DNA from: Callorhinus ursinus
Lineage: Eukaryota > Chordata > Mammalia > Carnivora > Otariidae
Length of the DNA: 64,000 bases
Reading direction: 5' to 3'
Assembly (NCBI RefSeq): GCF_003265705.1
Contig: NW_020312848.1
Location: forward strand, 53,705,020 to 53,769,019
Shown: piece by piece, positions 23,400 to 34,119 of the stretch
How positions within the stretch are numbered: position 1 is the first letter of the stretch
How the letters are laid out: each line of letters opens with the position of its first letter
Program-made: the position numbers and the translations under genes
The notes under the pieces: model-generated
The model's database searches: none
Told to the model about the DNA's origin: nothing
Seen by the model: only the letters and a program-made list of their open reading frames with translations

Positions 23400-24190
23400 A
23401 ACTAAATAGCCTGCACTTATATATTAGAAGGAGAAGGTGCATCTTTGTCACTGAACTGGCTTTAAACAAATTAAAACAAAAAGAATCATTCCCTAATAGT
23501 CTTGAAACATATATTTGAAGCACAGCCTGTTGTTTGTTTGGGAAGATGAGTGGAATATGTGTTATGAAATTTCTCAGCAGCAATAGTTATACATTTTAAG
23601 TTGATAGACTTTTAAGCTGTCACATCTTTATTTTCTTTTCCTGGCAACAATTATTGCGTCATGAAATGAAGATAATTGTAATTTTGTTTTGTCTTAGATG
23701 CCATTTATAAGATATGTTATACATACTATTACCTCTCATTCCTATTAGATTTTTTTAAGCAAAATTAGAGTTTAGTTGATTCAGGGGAATTATACTACTG
23801 CCTTTAAAGCATTATTAGCAGTTTGTTAAGATTGGATATTAAGGAATTCAAATGACCAGGTCTGTTATTAGACTAGGGAAACAAATTTGACTTAACTATT
23901 TTGATTTTTTTTCCTCTCTCTTTCTATATGTAGAGCATGTACTTGGTACACAGGCTAACTTACAATATTTGTGTGTGTTTATGTATGTTTTATATCGTAT
24001 TTAAACAAATACTTTTAGATGAGAGGATTTACAAATATAGGTCAGAACTTTTGAACCCCTGTGCCTTTAGGAGCCAAACAAAGCCTACAAAAGAATAAAA
24101 TAGAGTTTTTCCAAGAAATTATAAAGTGCTGCAGACAGACAAAACTGGAGATTACAGGCCTCTTCTAAAGATACTCAGATTCAGTTGTTT

Positions 24191-24235
24191 TAAAATACCC
24201 TGTGTAAAAATAAATAAAATAAAATACCCTGTGTA
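24191..24235. repeat. 16-bp duplication with 29-bp period
   Basis: TAAAATACCCTGTGTA occurs at 24191-24206 and again at 24220-24235, separated by an A-rich AAAATAAATAAAA spacer. The copies are identical. It looks like a local slippage or repair duplication. Confidence 0.9.
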
Positions 24236-25696
24236 CTGTCATTATTAAGGAAAACACTGTGATTGACTGAATTGGGTCTTCGGGATATCGGTTTGACTCT
24301 TCTAAAAAAACCCAGCTTTTTTATATGTCACCTGTCAGGGATTTTTCCGCCATGGAGGAATCACTCTCTTGGCCCCTCCAATCTGATGCTTCTGTTTGAG
24401 GAGTGTTTCAGGATTTGTCGGTATACGTATTAGTAGGTTACTGAATATTTAAGTTTGATTAATAGAGCTGTGAACTCTAAGACAAAGAGTATCTTAAAAT
24501 TAGTGCTTTAGAGTAACCACAGTTATCTCTCTCTTCCGTCATAGGTCTTTACATTTTTGAAAGCCATTTCTACTGAGTCCTAAGTCCGGAATTTTCTATT
24601 CTTACAACCAACAGAAACACCCATCTACTGTTCTCTGGTCCTCACTGATGCCCTAATTTTGTAATCCCATTAGAAATCTCAAGCCAGTGTTTCCTTTCTA
24701 AGATCATGGAACATCACCTCCTTCTAGTAAAGGCAAGAATATGTTTGTAAGAAAGATGACTAAAGAAGCACTATAATACAATTGCCATTTATAGAAATAC
24801 AGGTTATATATGTACAGTCCTAAACATAACTGATGAAAATTTTAAAATTTTTGGCCTGGCTTTGTATAATGAAAAATATCTGGTTTTCTTTAAAATTAAG
24901 CATTACATTGAAACTGGTGAAATGACACATTTGTTTGGGCCTAAGGGCAAGTACTATTCCAGTTTTTATAACTGTTAGTAAAACATCTGTCTGATTTTAA
25001 AAGCTGAAAGGCATGCTAATTATTTTCTTTAATTTTTAATTATTATTTTTAGATGCAATGATACCCTCACTAGTCTGAAGTGACTTATGAAACCTGTTTT
25101 ATTTACAGTATAAATTTCTAATTGAACTAAATTATACACATCGGATGGTACTCCATGGCATATAGAATTTGAAAACAAAATTGGATACTCCATACAGAAC
25201 AAGAGAAACAAACTGGTGACACTTCTAAAATCTGACTGACATACATGGCTTTATTTTTTAAAACTAAACAAATGTCTCCACACTTAAAAGTTCATTATTT
25301 GAAGAAAGGGCCATTTTGAGAATATAAATAATTTTAGGTAGTTTGTAATCACTATGAAGCATTAAATTTTAATAGCTGATATGTAGGTCCAACTTCAGAG
25401 GCCACACTGATCATAGAGCCTCAACCGTTAGTCTGAAGAAGGGTGGCAAAACAGTGGGAGTAAAATCCCTCTACCATTTTAAGAAGTCTCAAATCTCTAA
25501 GGGGACGCATGAGGAAGATTGCGCAGACTTGCCGGAAGGTCCAGTTTTTGGTGGCTAGTGAACACACACACACATGCATAGCTTCAGCCCTGATGCATTC
25601 TGCCAGTCAATGCTGTCTGGCTAGCATTGTGCCAAAAATAAATGGCATGCCAATAAACAGAACTCTGATGTGTCTTGCTGACTAGTCTCACAAACA

Positions 25697-26270
25697 TTGC
25701 TGTGACCTTTTGCTGTGTAACAAAACATCTGAAAGCTTAGTAGCTTAAAATAACAATAATTTGTTTTGTTTACATATCTACAGTGTTGGCAGGGCTCAGC
25801 TGGAAAGCTTGTCTCTGCCCCTCTGCCTTCAGTTGGGGCTGCTAGACAGCACCTCTTTCGTCAAGCTACATAGGAAAGTTCACTCACAAGGCTGGCAAGT
25901 TCTGGCGGTAGGCTTAGAATTCAGCCAGGGCTGTCCACCGAGTGCTTTGGGTCCTCTTAATGAGTTGCTTGGGCTTCCTCACAGCTCAGCAACAAGTATT
26001 CCAAAGAGGGTTCCCAGGCAGAAGCTACAGGCTATGAGGCTGCTATGGAAGTCCAAGAAGATCATTTCCATCCCATTCTGTTTGTCTAGCAAGTCTGTAA
26101 GGCCAGTCTACTTTTAAACGGAGAAGAATTAGATCCCATCTCAGAAGAATTTGTCGCCATCTCTAACCTACCACAGCAAGTGGGTTGTGGGATTGCTGCT
26201 CTTTGCCCAGGTGGAGGGGCTCTTCCCATGCCAGTAATCCACTTAGAGCAGGCTTCCTGATTGTAAATGG
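25697..26270 (-). mobile_element. Ancient LTR-like repeat, antisense (family uncertain)
   Basis: Opens TTTTGCTGTGTAACAAAACA, AAGCTTAGTAGCTTAAAATA, ACAATAATTTGTTTTG, then GGCAGGGCTCAGCTGG, CTCACAAGGCTGGCAAGTTC, GCTTGGGCTTCCTCACAG and GAAGTCCAAGAAGATCATTT. In reverse it ends like MLT/ERVL-type LTRs (TTATTTTAAGCTACTAAG...). The 118-codon plus frame at 25761-26117 lies within it and is not a gene. Confidence 0.55.
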
Positions 26271-26354
26271 TGCCACTTCTACCACTAACCTCTAACATAC
26301 AGGTAGTATATACCATGGCCAGGCAATATAGTAAAAACTTTATAGGCATTTTTT

Positions 26355-26540
26355 TAAGATTTATTTATTTGACAGAGAGAGACACAGCGAGAGAGGGAAC
26401 ACAAGCAGGGGGAGTGGGAGAGGGAGAAGCAGGCTTCCCGCTGAGCAGGGAACCTGATGCAGGGCTCGATCCCAGGACCCTGGGATCGTGACCTGAGCCG
26501 AAGGCAGACGCTTAACCAACTGAGCCACCCAGGCGCCCTG
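26355..26540 (-). mobile_element. CAN-SINE (SINEC), antisense
   Basis: TTAAGATTTATTTATTTGAC, GAGAGAGACACAGCGAGAGA, GGGAGTGGGAGAGGGAGAAG, GCTCGATCCCAGGACCCTGG, ending CCACCCAGGCGCCC. The target duplication CTTTATAGGCATTTTTT is at 26338-26354 and 26541-26557 (17 bp, exact), giving firm boundaries. Low divergence from the CAN-SINE consensus suggests a relatively young copy. Confidence 0.97.
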
Positions 26541-26574
26541 CTTTATAGGCATTTTTTAAAATTACATTCTCACA

Positions 26575-26725
26575 TCAGTTCTTTTAGGTGGATAATGATG
26601 TTATCTGAGGCACAGAGAGGTTAGGTTACTTGCCCAGGGTTCATAGCTAGTTGTTAGCAAACCCAAGGTTTAAATGCAAACTGTCTCATGCTACAGTTGA
26701 TACTCTTAACCACTATGTAATATAA
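26575..26725 (-). mobile_element. MIR SINE, antisense
   Basis: CTGAGGCACAGAGAGGTTAG, GTTACTTGCCCAGGGTTCAT, AGCTAGTTGTTAGC and ACTCTTAACCACTATGTAAT are the reverse-complement MIR core ('gaggcacagagaggttaagtaacttgcccaaggtcac ... ttaaccactatgc'). Confidence 0.85.
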
Positions 26726-28650
26726 TTTCATATGAGATGGCTCATTTGTCTCTCCTACCTTTGACAAGCAGGCTATGAAAATACACCTGAGCCACATATG
26801 AAATGACTTCGTTGAACACAGAAGTCTGGTAACTTTAGAGTTTCTCTTAAAAAAATCATCTTTTGAAAGCATCAGAGACCTAAAAGTCCCATGAAGATGG
26901 AGTTCTGTGTCGAGAGCACAGTTTACAAGTAGAAACCAGATCCACCGTGTCCTGAAAAAAAGATGTCATAGGGTGCTAGAGGACTTGGGGTGGGGGGCTG
27001 ATTAAGGATATGGTTCAGCACCCGAGTCAGAAAAAGTATCAACCATAGCTGAGAAGTGCTAAGGTTAGAGTCAGGAAAGCATTAACAACAGTCAGCTCTG
27101 AAGACAGAAATATAAGCCAAAGAATGATTAGTGATATGAAAAGTTCTGTTGATTTTATAAACTTTGTTCTCCTTTCTTAATCCCTGCCTCTTGTGAAGTT
27201 ACCTGCACCCACATAGGACTTTTATCCTGATCTTTATCTGGTCTGAAATCTATTGTTGTTAGGCCCCCTGGGTACTACAGTTTGCCTGTGAACTGAACAT
27301 TTTTGCATTTGCGACAGCCGAAACCATGTCTACTAGCACCTGCACCTTCTTGTTTTCCCCTTCCTGCTGACAGTAGGCTCATCTGGCTTGGGCACTGCCA
27401 GAAACAGAACATGAAGGCCCTGATAGACAGCTTGATGCTTCAAACAATGTCCCTGCCCTGCATGACTGCCATAATAGCCAAAATAAACTATTTTAATAAT
27501 CACTACATTATATCAAAAATATATCAGAATAGTCTTTCCCCATGTGGTTCTGATTTATAGAAATTTTGCATCCTTTTATTTAAATCTCTGTCAACTGATT
27601 TCCAAAGGATTGTACAACACATGAAATTTTATTGTATATATATATACACATATATATATACGTATGTATTACTTTCATTATACTGTTAATTGCTCCTCGT
27701 CTGTATCATTCATTAATTGTCTTTATGTTTACCAAAAAAATCATATTCTAAGAATTAAATTTCCCTGCTCATTTCTATTTAAAACTCAAAGGTGTATCCT
27801 AATGGAAAACATTTGGCTCGAGGTTGTCAGTATATCACACATTATGAGAGTATAGAAAAAGCGTTTAATGTTCTGTTTAAACCCAATTACACTAAATCTA
27901 TTAATGAGATTGAGTTGTACTTGTTGTAAATTCAAAATATTGGAAAAGAATGATTTTTTTTGTATTGTTCCTGCCTTGTGCTTTAGAAATTTGATTAAGT
28001 TTTATGTCAATCTCAGACTGGTTTTTCTACTTTTGACTTTTCTTTATTACCCTATACTCTTCCTAGTATGTGAATTTACTGACCCTTTAGATGTATTCTC
28101 ACTAGGTATACTTGTACGGTTCATTAAAGTGTCCTTAGATAAGGATCACACAGGTGTGCAATGTCCAATCCTTCTCTGAAGCAAAGGAGTCGTGCCCCAG
28201 TGGCTTTAGGGGCATTCACTTGTCATGCAGTTGGCTTTCGGCCAAAGAGATGAACAAATTAGTAGACTGTACCTGTGTTGGCCCTGTTCCTCGTCTCATT
28301 TATGTAATTGATGTCTGGTGGCCTCATTATGGATCATTAGCATATCAACATGGTGTCTGAGCCTGGCAAAGTGCTGCTTGTTGTCAGGCATTAGCAATTT
28401 GCCATAACATATAAAGCAAGAGAACTTGGACATGCTAACTGGATCATTGGGAAACCAGTATGGTAGCATAGGCAGCTCAAATCCAGTAACCTTTAGAGTT
28501 CCTTTGTGTTTGAAATAGTAACAAGCTTGGATTTATATTAGACTGTTTTTCTATAAAAGAAAAGGTACCTGTTATGTTAATAATGATACTCTAAATATGT
28601 GGTTCTTTTGAATATTTTAAGTTCCTTCACATTAATTTCATTTTCATTGC
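26726..28650. other. Non-coding unique DNA
   Basis: No gene is visible. A (TA)n patch is at 27633-27662. The segment about 28180-28430 is of balanced composition with TAATTGATG, ATTAGCATAT and similar motifs, and might be a conserved element. A patch at 27240-27500 is GC-richer and could be a decayed LTR, but I cannot name it. Confidence 0.5.
27633..27662. repeat. (TA)n microsatellite, interrupted
   Basis: GTATATATATATACACATAT followed by ATATATA. One ACAC interruption splits the tract, and the whole is nearly self-complementary. Confidence 0.88.
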
Positions 28651-28978
28651 TTTTTTTTTATTTTTTATTGTTATGTTAATCACCATATATTACATCATTA
28701 GTTTTTGGTGCAGTGTTCCATGATTCATTGTTTGTTCATAACACCCAGTGCTCCATGCAGAACCAATTGCCCTCCTCAATACCCATCACCAGGATAACCC
28801 ATCCCCCTCCCCCCCTCCCCTCTAGAACCCTCAGTTTGTTTTTCAGAGTCCGTCATCTCTCATGGTTCCTCTCCCCCTCTGACATACTCCCCTTTTCTTC
28901 CTCTCCTGTTATCTTCTTTTTCTTTTTTCTTAAAATATGTTGCGTTATTTGTTTCAGAAGTACAGATCTGTGATTCAT
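28651..28978 (-). mobile_element. Carnivore L1 3' end, 5'-truncated, antisense
   Basis: A run of T, TTATTGTTATGTTAATCACC, CATGATTCATTGTTTGTTCA, CCATCACCAGGATAACCC, GTTTGTTTTTCAGAGTCCG, GTTTCAGAAGTACAGATCTG. It is the same element as 12298-12954, truncated earlier at GATTCA. No clean target duplication is visible. The 86-codon frame inside is an L1 shadow. Confidence 0.93.
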
Positions 28979-29449
28979 GTACATACATGTTGATACCTAT
29001 GGCCAATAGTAATTTTTGTCTTCAATAGAATGGATTTTTAAGCCAAAGAATTTACATATTTAGAAATGATTTTTTTTTATTTTAGTGTAATAGTTAAGTG
29101 TAAGAATTGACTGTCTTACATTGCTTGAGAAGAATCCTAGATTATTTTATAGCTAACCTGAAATACAAGTTTGAAATTCTCTATTTCAGAGTTGTTCTCA
29201 TGAAGTGTCATTAGATTAGCAGTTGTTTATGATATGAAACAAAAGAGTGTTAGAGATACTTCTTATCCACTTAGTATTTCTGATTTAAGGTAGATGATAC
29301 AGACAGGGATGTTATTGTAACATTTAATACCATAAATGTAGAATGAAAGGAAATAAAATTATTTTAGGAAGTAAAAGAAATATATGCAGATAAATTATAT
29401 TTGATGCAAAGGATATATGTTTTTAGAAGTGGAAAAATAAACCCTGCCC
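28979..29449. other. Non-coding AT-rich DNA
   Basis: Neither gene nor nameable repeat. Scattered T and A runs only. Confidence 0.6.
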
Positions 29450-29680
29450 CTAGGGTTCTACTTGTTATAACCCACAACCTGTCACTTAATTCCTCATAGT
29501 AAAATCTGGTCTATTCATAAAATGAAAATGATAAAAAAAAAATACCATGGTGTGATTAGTGGCTTTTTTCTCCTCTGAGAGTAAATATTTTGTCATTTCA
29601 ATTTTATAACCCCAGTGCCCCGTGTCTAGTATGTAGCAAGTACTAAATTAATGTGAGTACTAAATGAATGAATAAAATTC
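29450..29680 (+). mobile_element. MIR core followed by an L2-like 3' end (composite)
   Basis: AACCTGTCACTTAATTCCTC and ATTCATAAAATGAAAATGAT resemble the MIR core ('cttaacctctctgagcctcag ... tgtaaaatgg'). They are followed by CCCCAGTGCCCCGTGTCTAG, TATGTAGCAAGTACTAAATT and GAATGAATAAA, as in L2/MIR 3' ends. MIR and L2 share their 3' end, so the two parts could be one element. Confidence 0.6.
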
Positions 29681-29695
29681 ACACCTTTTAAAAAG

Positions 29696-29862
29696 ATTTT
29701 ACATATTTATTTATTTGAGAGAGAGAGCAGGAACAGGGAAGGGGCAGAGGGAGAGGGAGAAGCAGGCTTCCTGCTGAGCAAGGAGCCAGACCTGGGCTTG
29801 ATCCCAGGACCCTGGGTCGAAGGCAGACTCCTAACCAACCGACTGAACCACCCAGGCACCCC
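29696..29862 (-). mobile_element. CAN-SINE (SINEC), antisense
   Basis: GATTTTACATATTTATTTAT, GAGAGAGAGAGCAGGAACAG, GGGAGAAGCAGGCTTCCTGC, TTGATCCCAGGACCCTGGG, ending GAACCACCCAGGCACCC. Flanks CACACCTTTTAAAA (29680-29693) and CACACTTTTTAAAA form a near-exact target duplication. A short internal deletion removes part of the GATCATGACCTGAGC block. Confidence 0.94.
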
Positions 29863-30194
29863 CACACTTTTTAAAATATAAAGTGCCTGTATTTTTGTCT
29901 AATTGCCACAGTGAGAATATATTTATTGTGAAACAAATGCTGAAAAAAAATACGATAGAAATCATTGGTAATATTTACTGTTAACATATTGTTAACAAGA
30001 ATATTCTTTGAATCTATGTATTTATAGTTTTTAAAAAAATTAAAATATGGTGGTTCTTTAAACAATGATAACTTGCTCTTATCACTTAATTATGAACATT
30101 TTTCCAACTCATTAAATATTCTATACCTCATTTTCTTCTTGGTACCCAACAGTAACTATCATATATTGAGTTCCAAGTGAATGCCAAAATGAAT
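29863..30194. other. Non-coding AT-rich DNA
   Basis: No gene or named repeat. The sequence ATCACTTAATTATGAACATT is seen at about 30080-30100. Confidence 0.55.
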
Positions 30195-30395
30195 TCTCTA
30201 TTAAGTCCTAAATAAATACTTTGTTCTCTGAGGTAGGCATTATTTCTGTTTTAGCAATACAGAAATTGAGGTTCAGAGATAGTATTACTTACCAAGGTGA
30301 AACAGGTACTAACAGAGGAAATATTTTAATCGAAGCTGCCTGACTCCCAAGCGCATACCTTTAACCACCATGATGTATCACCACCCAATACTAAT
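30195..30395 (-). mobile_element. MIR SINE, antisense
   Basis: TCTGAGGTAGGCATTATTTC, AATACAGAAATTGAGGTTCA, GAGATAGTATTACTTACC, AAGCTGCCTGACTCCCAAG and ACCTTTAACCACCATG follow the reverse-complement MIR order almost end to end. Confidence 0.85.
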
Positions 30396-30578
30396 GCAGT
30401 TTTGCTTATATATACTCCCTGTTGACTTTTAGATGATCCATTCTTTTATTGTTACTGCACTGAGCCTTGTCTGAGGACAGAAAGGAGAGAAAAGAAAGGA
30501 ATGAACAAGGGACAAGTGGAAACTTTTAGGGGTGATGGATATTCATTATCTTGTTTGTGTCGATAGTTTCAGAAGTAT

Positions 30579-31083
30579 ATATCTACCTTGAATTATGTTG
30601 GGGTTATATCCCAACAAGCCCATCATAATTTGAAAATATTCTAAGTTGAAAATGAATTTAATATGCCTAACCTACCAAACATTATAGATTTATCCTATCC
30701 TACCTTAAATGTGCTCAGATTACTTACTTTAGCCTCCAGTTGGGCAAAATTATCTAATACAAAGCCTATTATATAATAAAGTGTTGAATATCTCATATAA
30801 CTTATTGACTACTATACAGAAAGTGAAAAACAGAATGAATTTTGGGTATGGAATGATTCTCAGTGTATTGGTTGTTTGACCCTGCAATCGTGTGGCTGAC
30901 TGGGAACTGTGGCTCACTGTGACTGCCTGTCATCACAAGAGAATATCGAACTGCATATCACAGCCTGGGAAAAGATCACAATTCAAAATTTGAAGTATAA
31001 TTTCTACCGAGTGCATATCGCTTTTGCCCTATCATAAAGTTGAAAATCATTAAGTCAAACCATCATAAGTTGGGAACTATCTG
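30579..31083. mobile_element. Tigger-type Tc/mariner DNA transposon remnant (non-autonomous)
   Basis: About 505 bp of the fossil element recognised by AAGCCCATCATAATTTGAAA, CTTTAGCCTCCAGTTGGGCA, TAAAGTGTTGAATATCTCAT, GAAAGTGAAAAACAGAATGA and AAGTCAAACCATCATAAGTT, ending GGGAACTATCTG before a TA. The left end TATCTACCTTGAATTATG is a degenerate inverted copy of the right end. No transposase frame remains. The exact family name needs a library search. Confidence 0.82.
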
Positions 31084-31226
31084 TATATACATACGTTGAA
31101 ACTCAAAAAACTGTAAACTTGATGTGTAGTTTAATAGGAACAAATGATATGTAAACAAAGCTATAGAAAATGTCTGAAAAGAAAACTACACTGAGATAAT
31201 GTTTCTATGTAAAGAACTGACCTATC

Positions 31227-31425
31227 GGGGTGCCTGGGTGGCTCAGTTGTTAAGTGTCTGCCTTCAGCTCAGGTCGTGATCCCAGGGTCCTGGGATCGAG
31301 CCCCGCATCCGGCTCCCTGCTCAGCAGGGAGCCTGCTTCTCCCTCTCCCACTCCCCCTGCTTGTGTTCCCTCTCTTGCTATGTCTCTGTCTGTCAAACAA
31401 ATAAATAAAATCTTTAAAAAAATAA
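31227..31425 (+). mobile_element. CAN-SINE (SINEC), sense, near-consensus
   Basis: GGGGTGCCTGGGTGGCTCAG, CTTCAGCTCAGGTCGTGATC, CCCTGCTCAGCAGGGAGCCT, CTTGTGTTCCCTCTCTTGCT, CAAATAAATAAAATCTTTAA and an A-rich tail. Flanks AACTGACCTATC (left) and AATTGACCGTATC (right) form an imperfect target duplication. The A box region (TGGCTCAGTTG) and B-box-like GGATCGAGCCCC are intact. Confidence 0.96.
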
Positions 31426-31619
31426 AAAAAAATTGACCGTATCTATGATTATTTCCTTTATAAAATTCTTGAAGAGTTTTTTTGGGGGGGGATAAAATTT
31501 ACTCATATTTTAGTATTTTATATGCATACCCATGTGCACTGGAAATGTGGTATCAGTGTACACTTCTTCTATGAGTGTATGAAAATACTTGTTTTAAAAT
31601 AAGAATATAATAATCACAT

Positions 31620-31790
31620 ACTCAGATTTACTGTGTATCATATGTTCTACTAAGTGCTTTGTTATCTCCTTTAATCTTCATGTCACCAATTTAGATGAGG
31701 GGTAAAAAACAAATACTCAAAAAAATTACACAGCTTAACCGTGGTAATATAGCTAGTAAACAGTACATGAAGGATATGGTCCCCAAGCAA
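31620..31790 (-). mobile_element. MIR SINE, antisense
   Basis: TCTACTAAGTGCTTTGTTAT, CTCCTTTAATCTTCATGTCA, TTAGATGAGGGGTAAAAAAC, AAAATTACACAGCTTAACCG and ATATAGCTAGTAAACAGTA follow the reverse-complement MIR order ('ctaagtgctttacatg ... atgaggaaac ... ttgcccaaggtcacacagctagtaag'). Confidence 0.75.
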
Positions 31791-32082
31791 CCTAACTGTA
31801 CCGTCTTGTTCTCTACTCTCACAAATGTGAGGTATTCACTAAATCCTTGTATTTTTTACACAGCTTTTTTGAAAAGCTGTGGCCCAAGAATGAAGGGAAG
31901 TGCCAGAAGGATACATATGAGGTGACTACATAAATTTTCATCCAAACTTGTACACTTATGAATATGAAAAGTGCTATTAATAACTAAGCTAGGACAGCAA
32001 GTGTAAAGAGAACATCGCTGGGCAAACTGGGAGAAGAAAAAGTGGGGAAAGACATGCAGTTTTAAATATTATTTTAAATATT

Positions 32083-32260
32083 TTTTAAAGATTTATTTCT
32101 TTTGAGAGAGAGAGAGCAGGGGGAGGGGCAGAGGGGAAAACCTCAAGCAGACTCCCCTCTGAGCGTGAAGCCTGACATGGGGCTCGATCTCAGAACCCTG
32201 AAATCATGACCTGAGCTGAAACCAAGGGACACTTAGCCAAGTGAGCCACCCAGGTACCCC
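32083..32260 (-). mobile_element. CAN-SINE (SINEC), antisense, inserted in a MIR
   Basis: TTTTAAAGATTTATTTCTTT, GAGAGAGAGAGAGCAGGGGG, GAAGCCTGACATGGGGCTCG, CATGACCTGAGCTGAAACC, ending GAGCCACCCAGGTACCCC. Flanked by TTTTAAATATTTT-like repeats (about 32072-32084 and 32261-32273). MIR-like sequence continues after it. Confidence 0.94.
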
Positions 32261-32276
32261 TTTTAAATATTTTAAA

Positions 32277-32380
32277 TATTATTTACCAAGCACTAAGTAC
32301 TACTCTATGCAGGTTTATTTCATTTTACTCCTCACAGTGGTCCTTGAGATATTTGTGGTCATTTTCCCCCAAGGAATATA
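32277..32380 (-). mobile_element. MIR fragment, antisense
   Basis: ATTTACCAAGCACTAAGTAC, TATGCAGGTTTATTTCATTT, TACTCCTCACAGTGGTCCTT and CATTTTCCCCCAAGGAATAT match the antisense MIR 3' half. The element is truncated on its right by the next SINE fragment. Confidence 0.65.
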
Positions 32381-32386
32381 GGTACA

Positions 32387-32437
32387 AGGCGCCTGGCTGG
32401 CTCATTCAGAAGAGCATGTGACTCTTGATCTCAGGGT
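32387..32437 (+). mobile_element. CAN-SINE head fragment, 3'-truncated
   Basis: AGGCGCCTGGCTGGCTCATT, CAGAAGAGCATGTGACTCTT and GATCTCAGGGTC are the first 51 bp of a SINEC head. The rest is missing and within about 20 bp an L1 3' end follows. A 3'-truncated SINE is unusual, because incomplete reverse transcription removes the 5' end. Deletion or replacement of the remainder is therefore likely. Confidence 0.85.
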
Positions 32438-33517
32438 CTGCCTCTTCTTAGGAAAAATAATCTGTTCAGATCCTCTGCCCATTTTTTTTATTGTTGTATA
32501 AGTTCTTTATGTATTTTGGATATTAACCTTTTATCAGACTTGTGATTTGCAAATATCTTTTCCCAGCCAGTAGATTGAGTTTTCATTTTGACAATAGTTT
32601 ACTTCACTGTACAGAAGCTTTTTAATTTGAGGTAGTCCCATTTGTTTATTTTTGCTTTTGTTTTTCTTGCCTTTGGAGTCAGATTCACAAACATATCATT
32701 AAGACTGATGTTTTTTTCTAGGAATTTTATAGTTTCAGATCTTACACGCAAGTGTTTCATCCATTTTGAGTTAATTTTTGTGCCCAGTCTAAGACAATGG
32801 TCTAGTTTCATTCTCTTGCATGTAGCTGTCCAGTTTTCACAGTACCATTTATTAGAGCAACTCTGTCCCTTCTCCATTGTGTATTCATGCTTCTGTTATA
32901 ATAAATTGTCTGTATACATGTGGGTTTATTTCTGGGCTCTCAGTTCTTTTCTATTGATTTATGTGTCTGTTCCTTTATGTTAATACCATGCTGTTTTGAA
33001 TACTGCAGCTTTGTAGTATAATTTGAAATCTGGGAGTGTGATGCTTTTGGCTTTGTTCTTCTTTTTCAAGATTGCTTTAGCTTTTCAGGATCTTTTGTAG
33101 TTCCCTACACATTTTAGAATTATTTGTTCTAGTTCTGTGAATAAGGTCATTGGGATTTTGATAAGAATTGCATTGAATTTGTAGATTATTTCGGTTGGAC
33201 ATTTTAACAGTACTAATTCTTCCAAATCATGAGCACAGAATATCTTTCAATTTATTTGTGTCTTCAGTTTCTTTCATGAGGGCCTAATTGTTTTCAGAGT
33301 ATAGATCTTTCACCTCCTTGGTTAAATTTATTCCTAGGTATTTTATTCTTTTTGTTGCAATAGTAAATGGCATTGCTTTCTTAATTTCTCCTTCTGATAG
33401 TTTGTTATTACTGTTTAGAAATTTCATGTATTTTGCATATTGATTTTGTTTCTTGTAATTTTATTGAATGCATTTATTCTAACAGGTTTTTTGGTGGAGT
33501 CTTTAAGGAATTTTTCC

Positions 33518-33575
33518 TTCAAATTTTTATTTAAATACTAGTTAGTCAACACACCATGCAATATTGGTTTCATGT
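33518..33575 (-). mobile_element. Short L1 3'-end fragment nested in L1M
   Basis: TCAAATTTTTATTTAAATAC, TAGTTAGTCAACACACCATG and CAATATTGGTTTCATG interrupt the L1M text, which reads GGAGTCTTTAAGG before it and TTTTTTATACATAGTATCAT after it. Reversed, it ends GACTAACTAGTATTTAAATA, the pattern of several carnivore L1 3' ends. Only about 58 bp were inserted. Confidence 0.7.
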
Positions 33576-34119
33576 AAGATTTTTTATACATAGTATCATG
33601 TCATCTGCAAATAGTGACATTTTTACTTCTTCCTTTTCAATTTGGATGCTTCTAATTTCTTTTTTTTTTTTTTGCCTTACTGCTGTAGCTGTGACTTACA
33701 ATATTTAAATAAAAGTGATGAAAGTAGGCATTCTTGCATTGTTCTTAATCTTAGAGGAAAAACTCTCAGTTTTCTACCATTGAGTGTAATTTTAGATGTG
33801 GGTTTGTCATATATGGCCTTTATGATGTTGAAGTATGTTCCCTCTGTACCACCCTGTTGAGAATTTTTATCATAAATGGCTTTTGAAATTTGTTTTTTTC
33901 TCCATCTATTGAGATGCTGATATGATTTTTATCCTTCATTTTGTTTTTGTGATGTATCACATTGATTGATTTGTGGATGTTGAACCATCCCGCACCCTTG
34001 GAATAAATCCCACTTGATCCTGGTATATGATTCTTTTATTGTATTATTGAATTCAGTTTGCTAGTATTTTTTTGAGAATTTTTGCATCTATGTTCATTAA
34101 AGATACTAACCTGTAATTT

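Larger units (their letters stand above)
21356..25690. other. Repeat-poor non-coding DNA, possible conserved elements
   Basis: No gene and no CAN-SINE, L1, MaLR or Tigger element is seen over 4.3 kb. Unlike most other gaps it has many homeodomain-type TAATTA/TAAT motifs, for example ACACTAATTACTCCC and CATGTAATTAATATG at 21928-21975. It also has several stretches of balanced composition (21600-22000, 22880-23110). A (GT)n run lies at 22794-22813 and a TTTTG run at 23381-23399. Conservation cannot be tested here. Confidence 0.5.

Noticed and set aside
25761..26117. 118-codon plus-strand frame as a gene
   Set aside because: It lies within an ancient LTR-like repeat (25697-26270) and reads against the repeat's own strand.
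32599..32877. 92-codon minus-strand frame as a host gene
   Set aside because: The residues match the L1 ORF2 C-terminal block; it is a fragment of a dead LINE.
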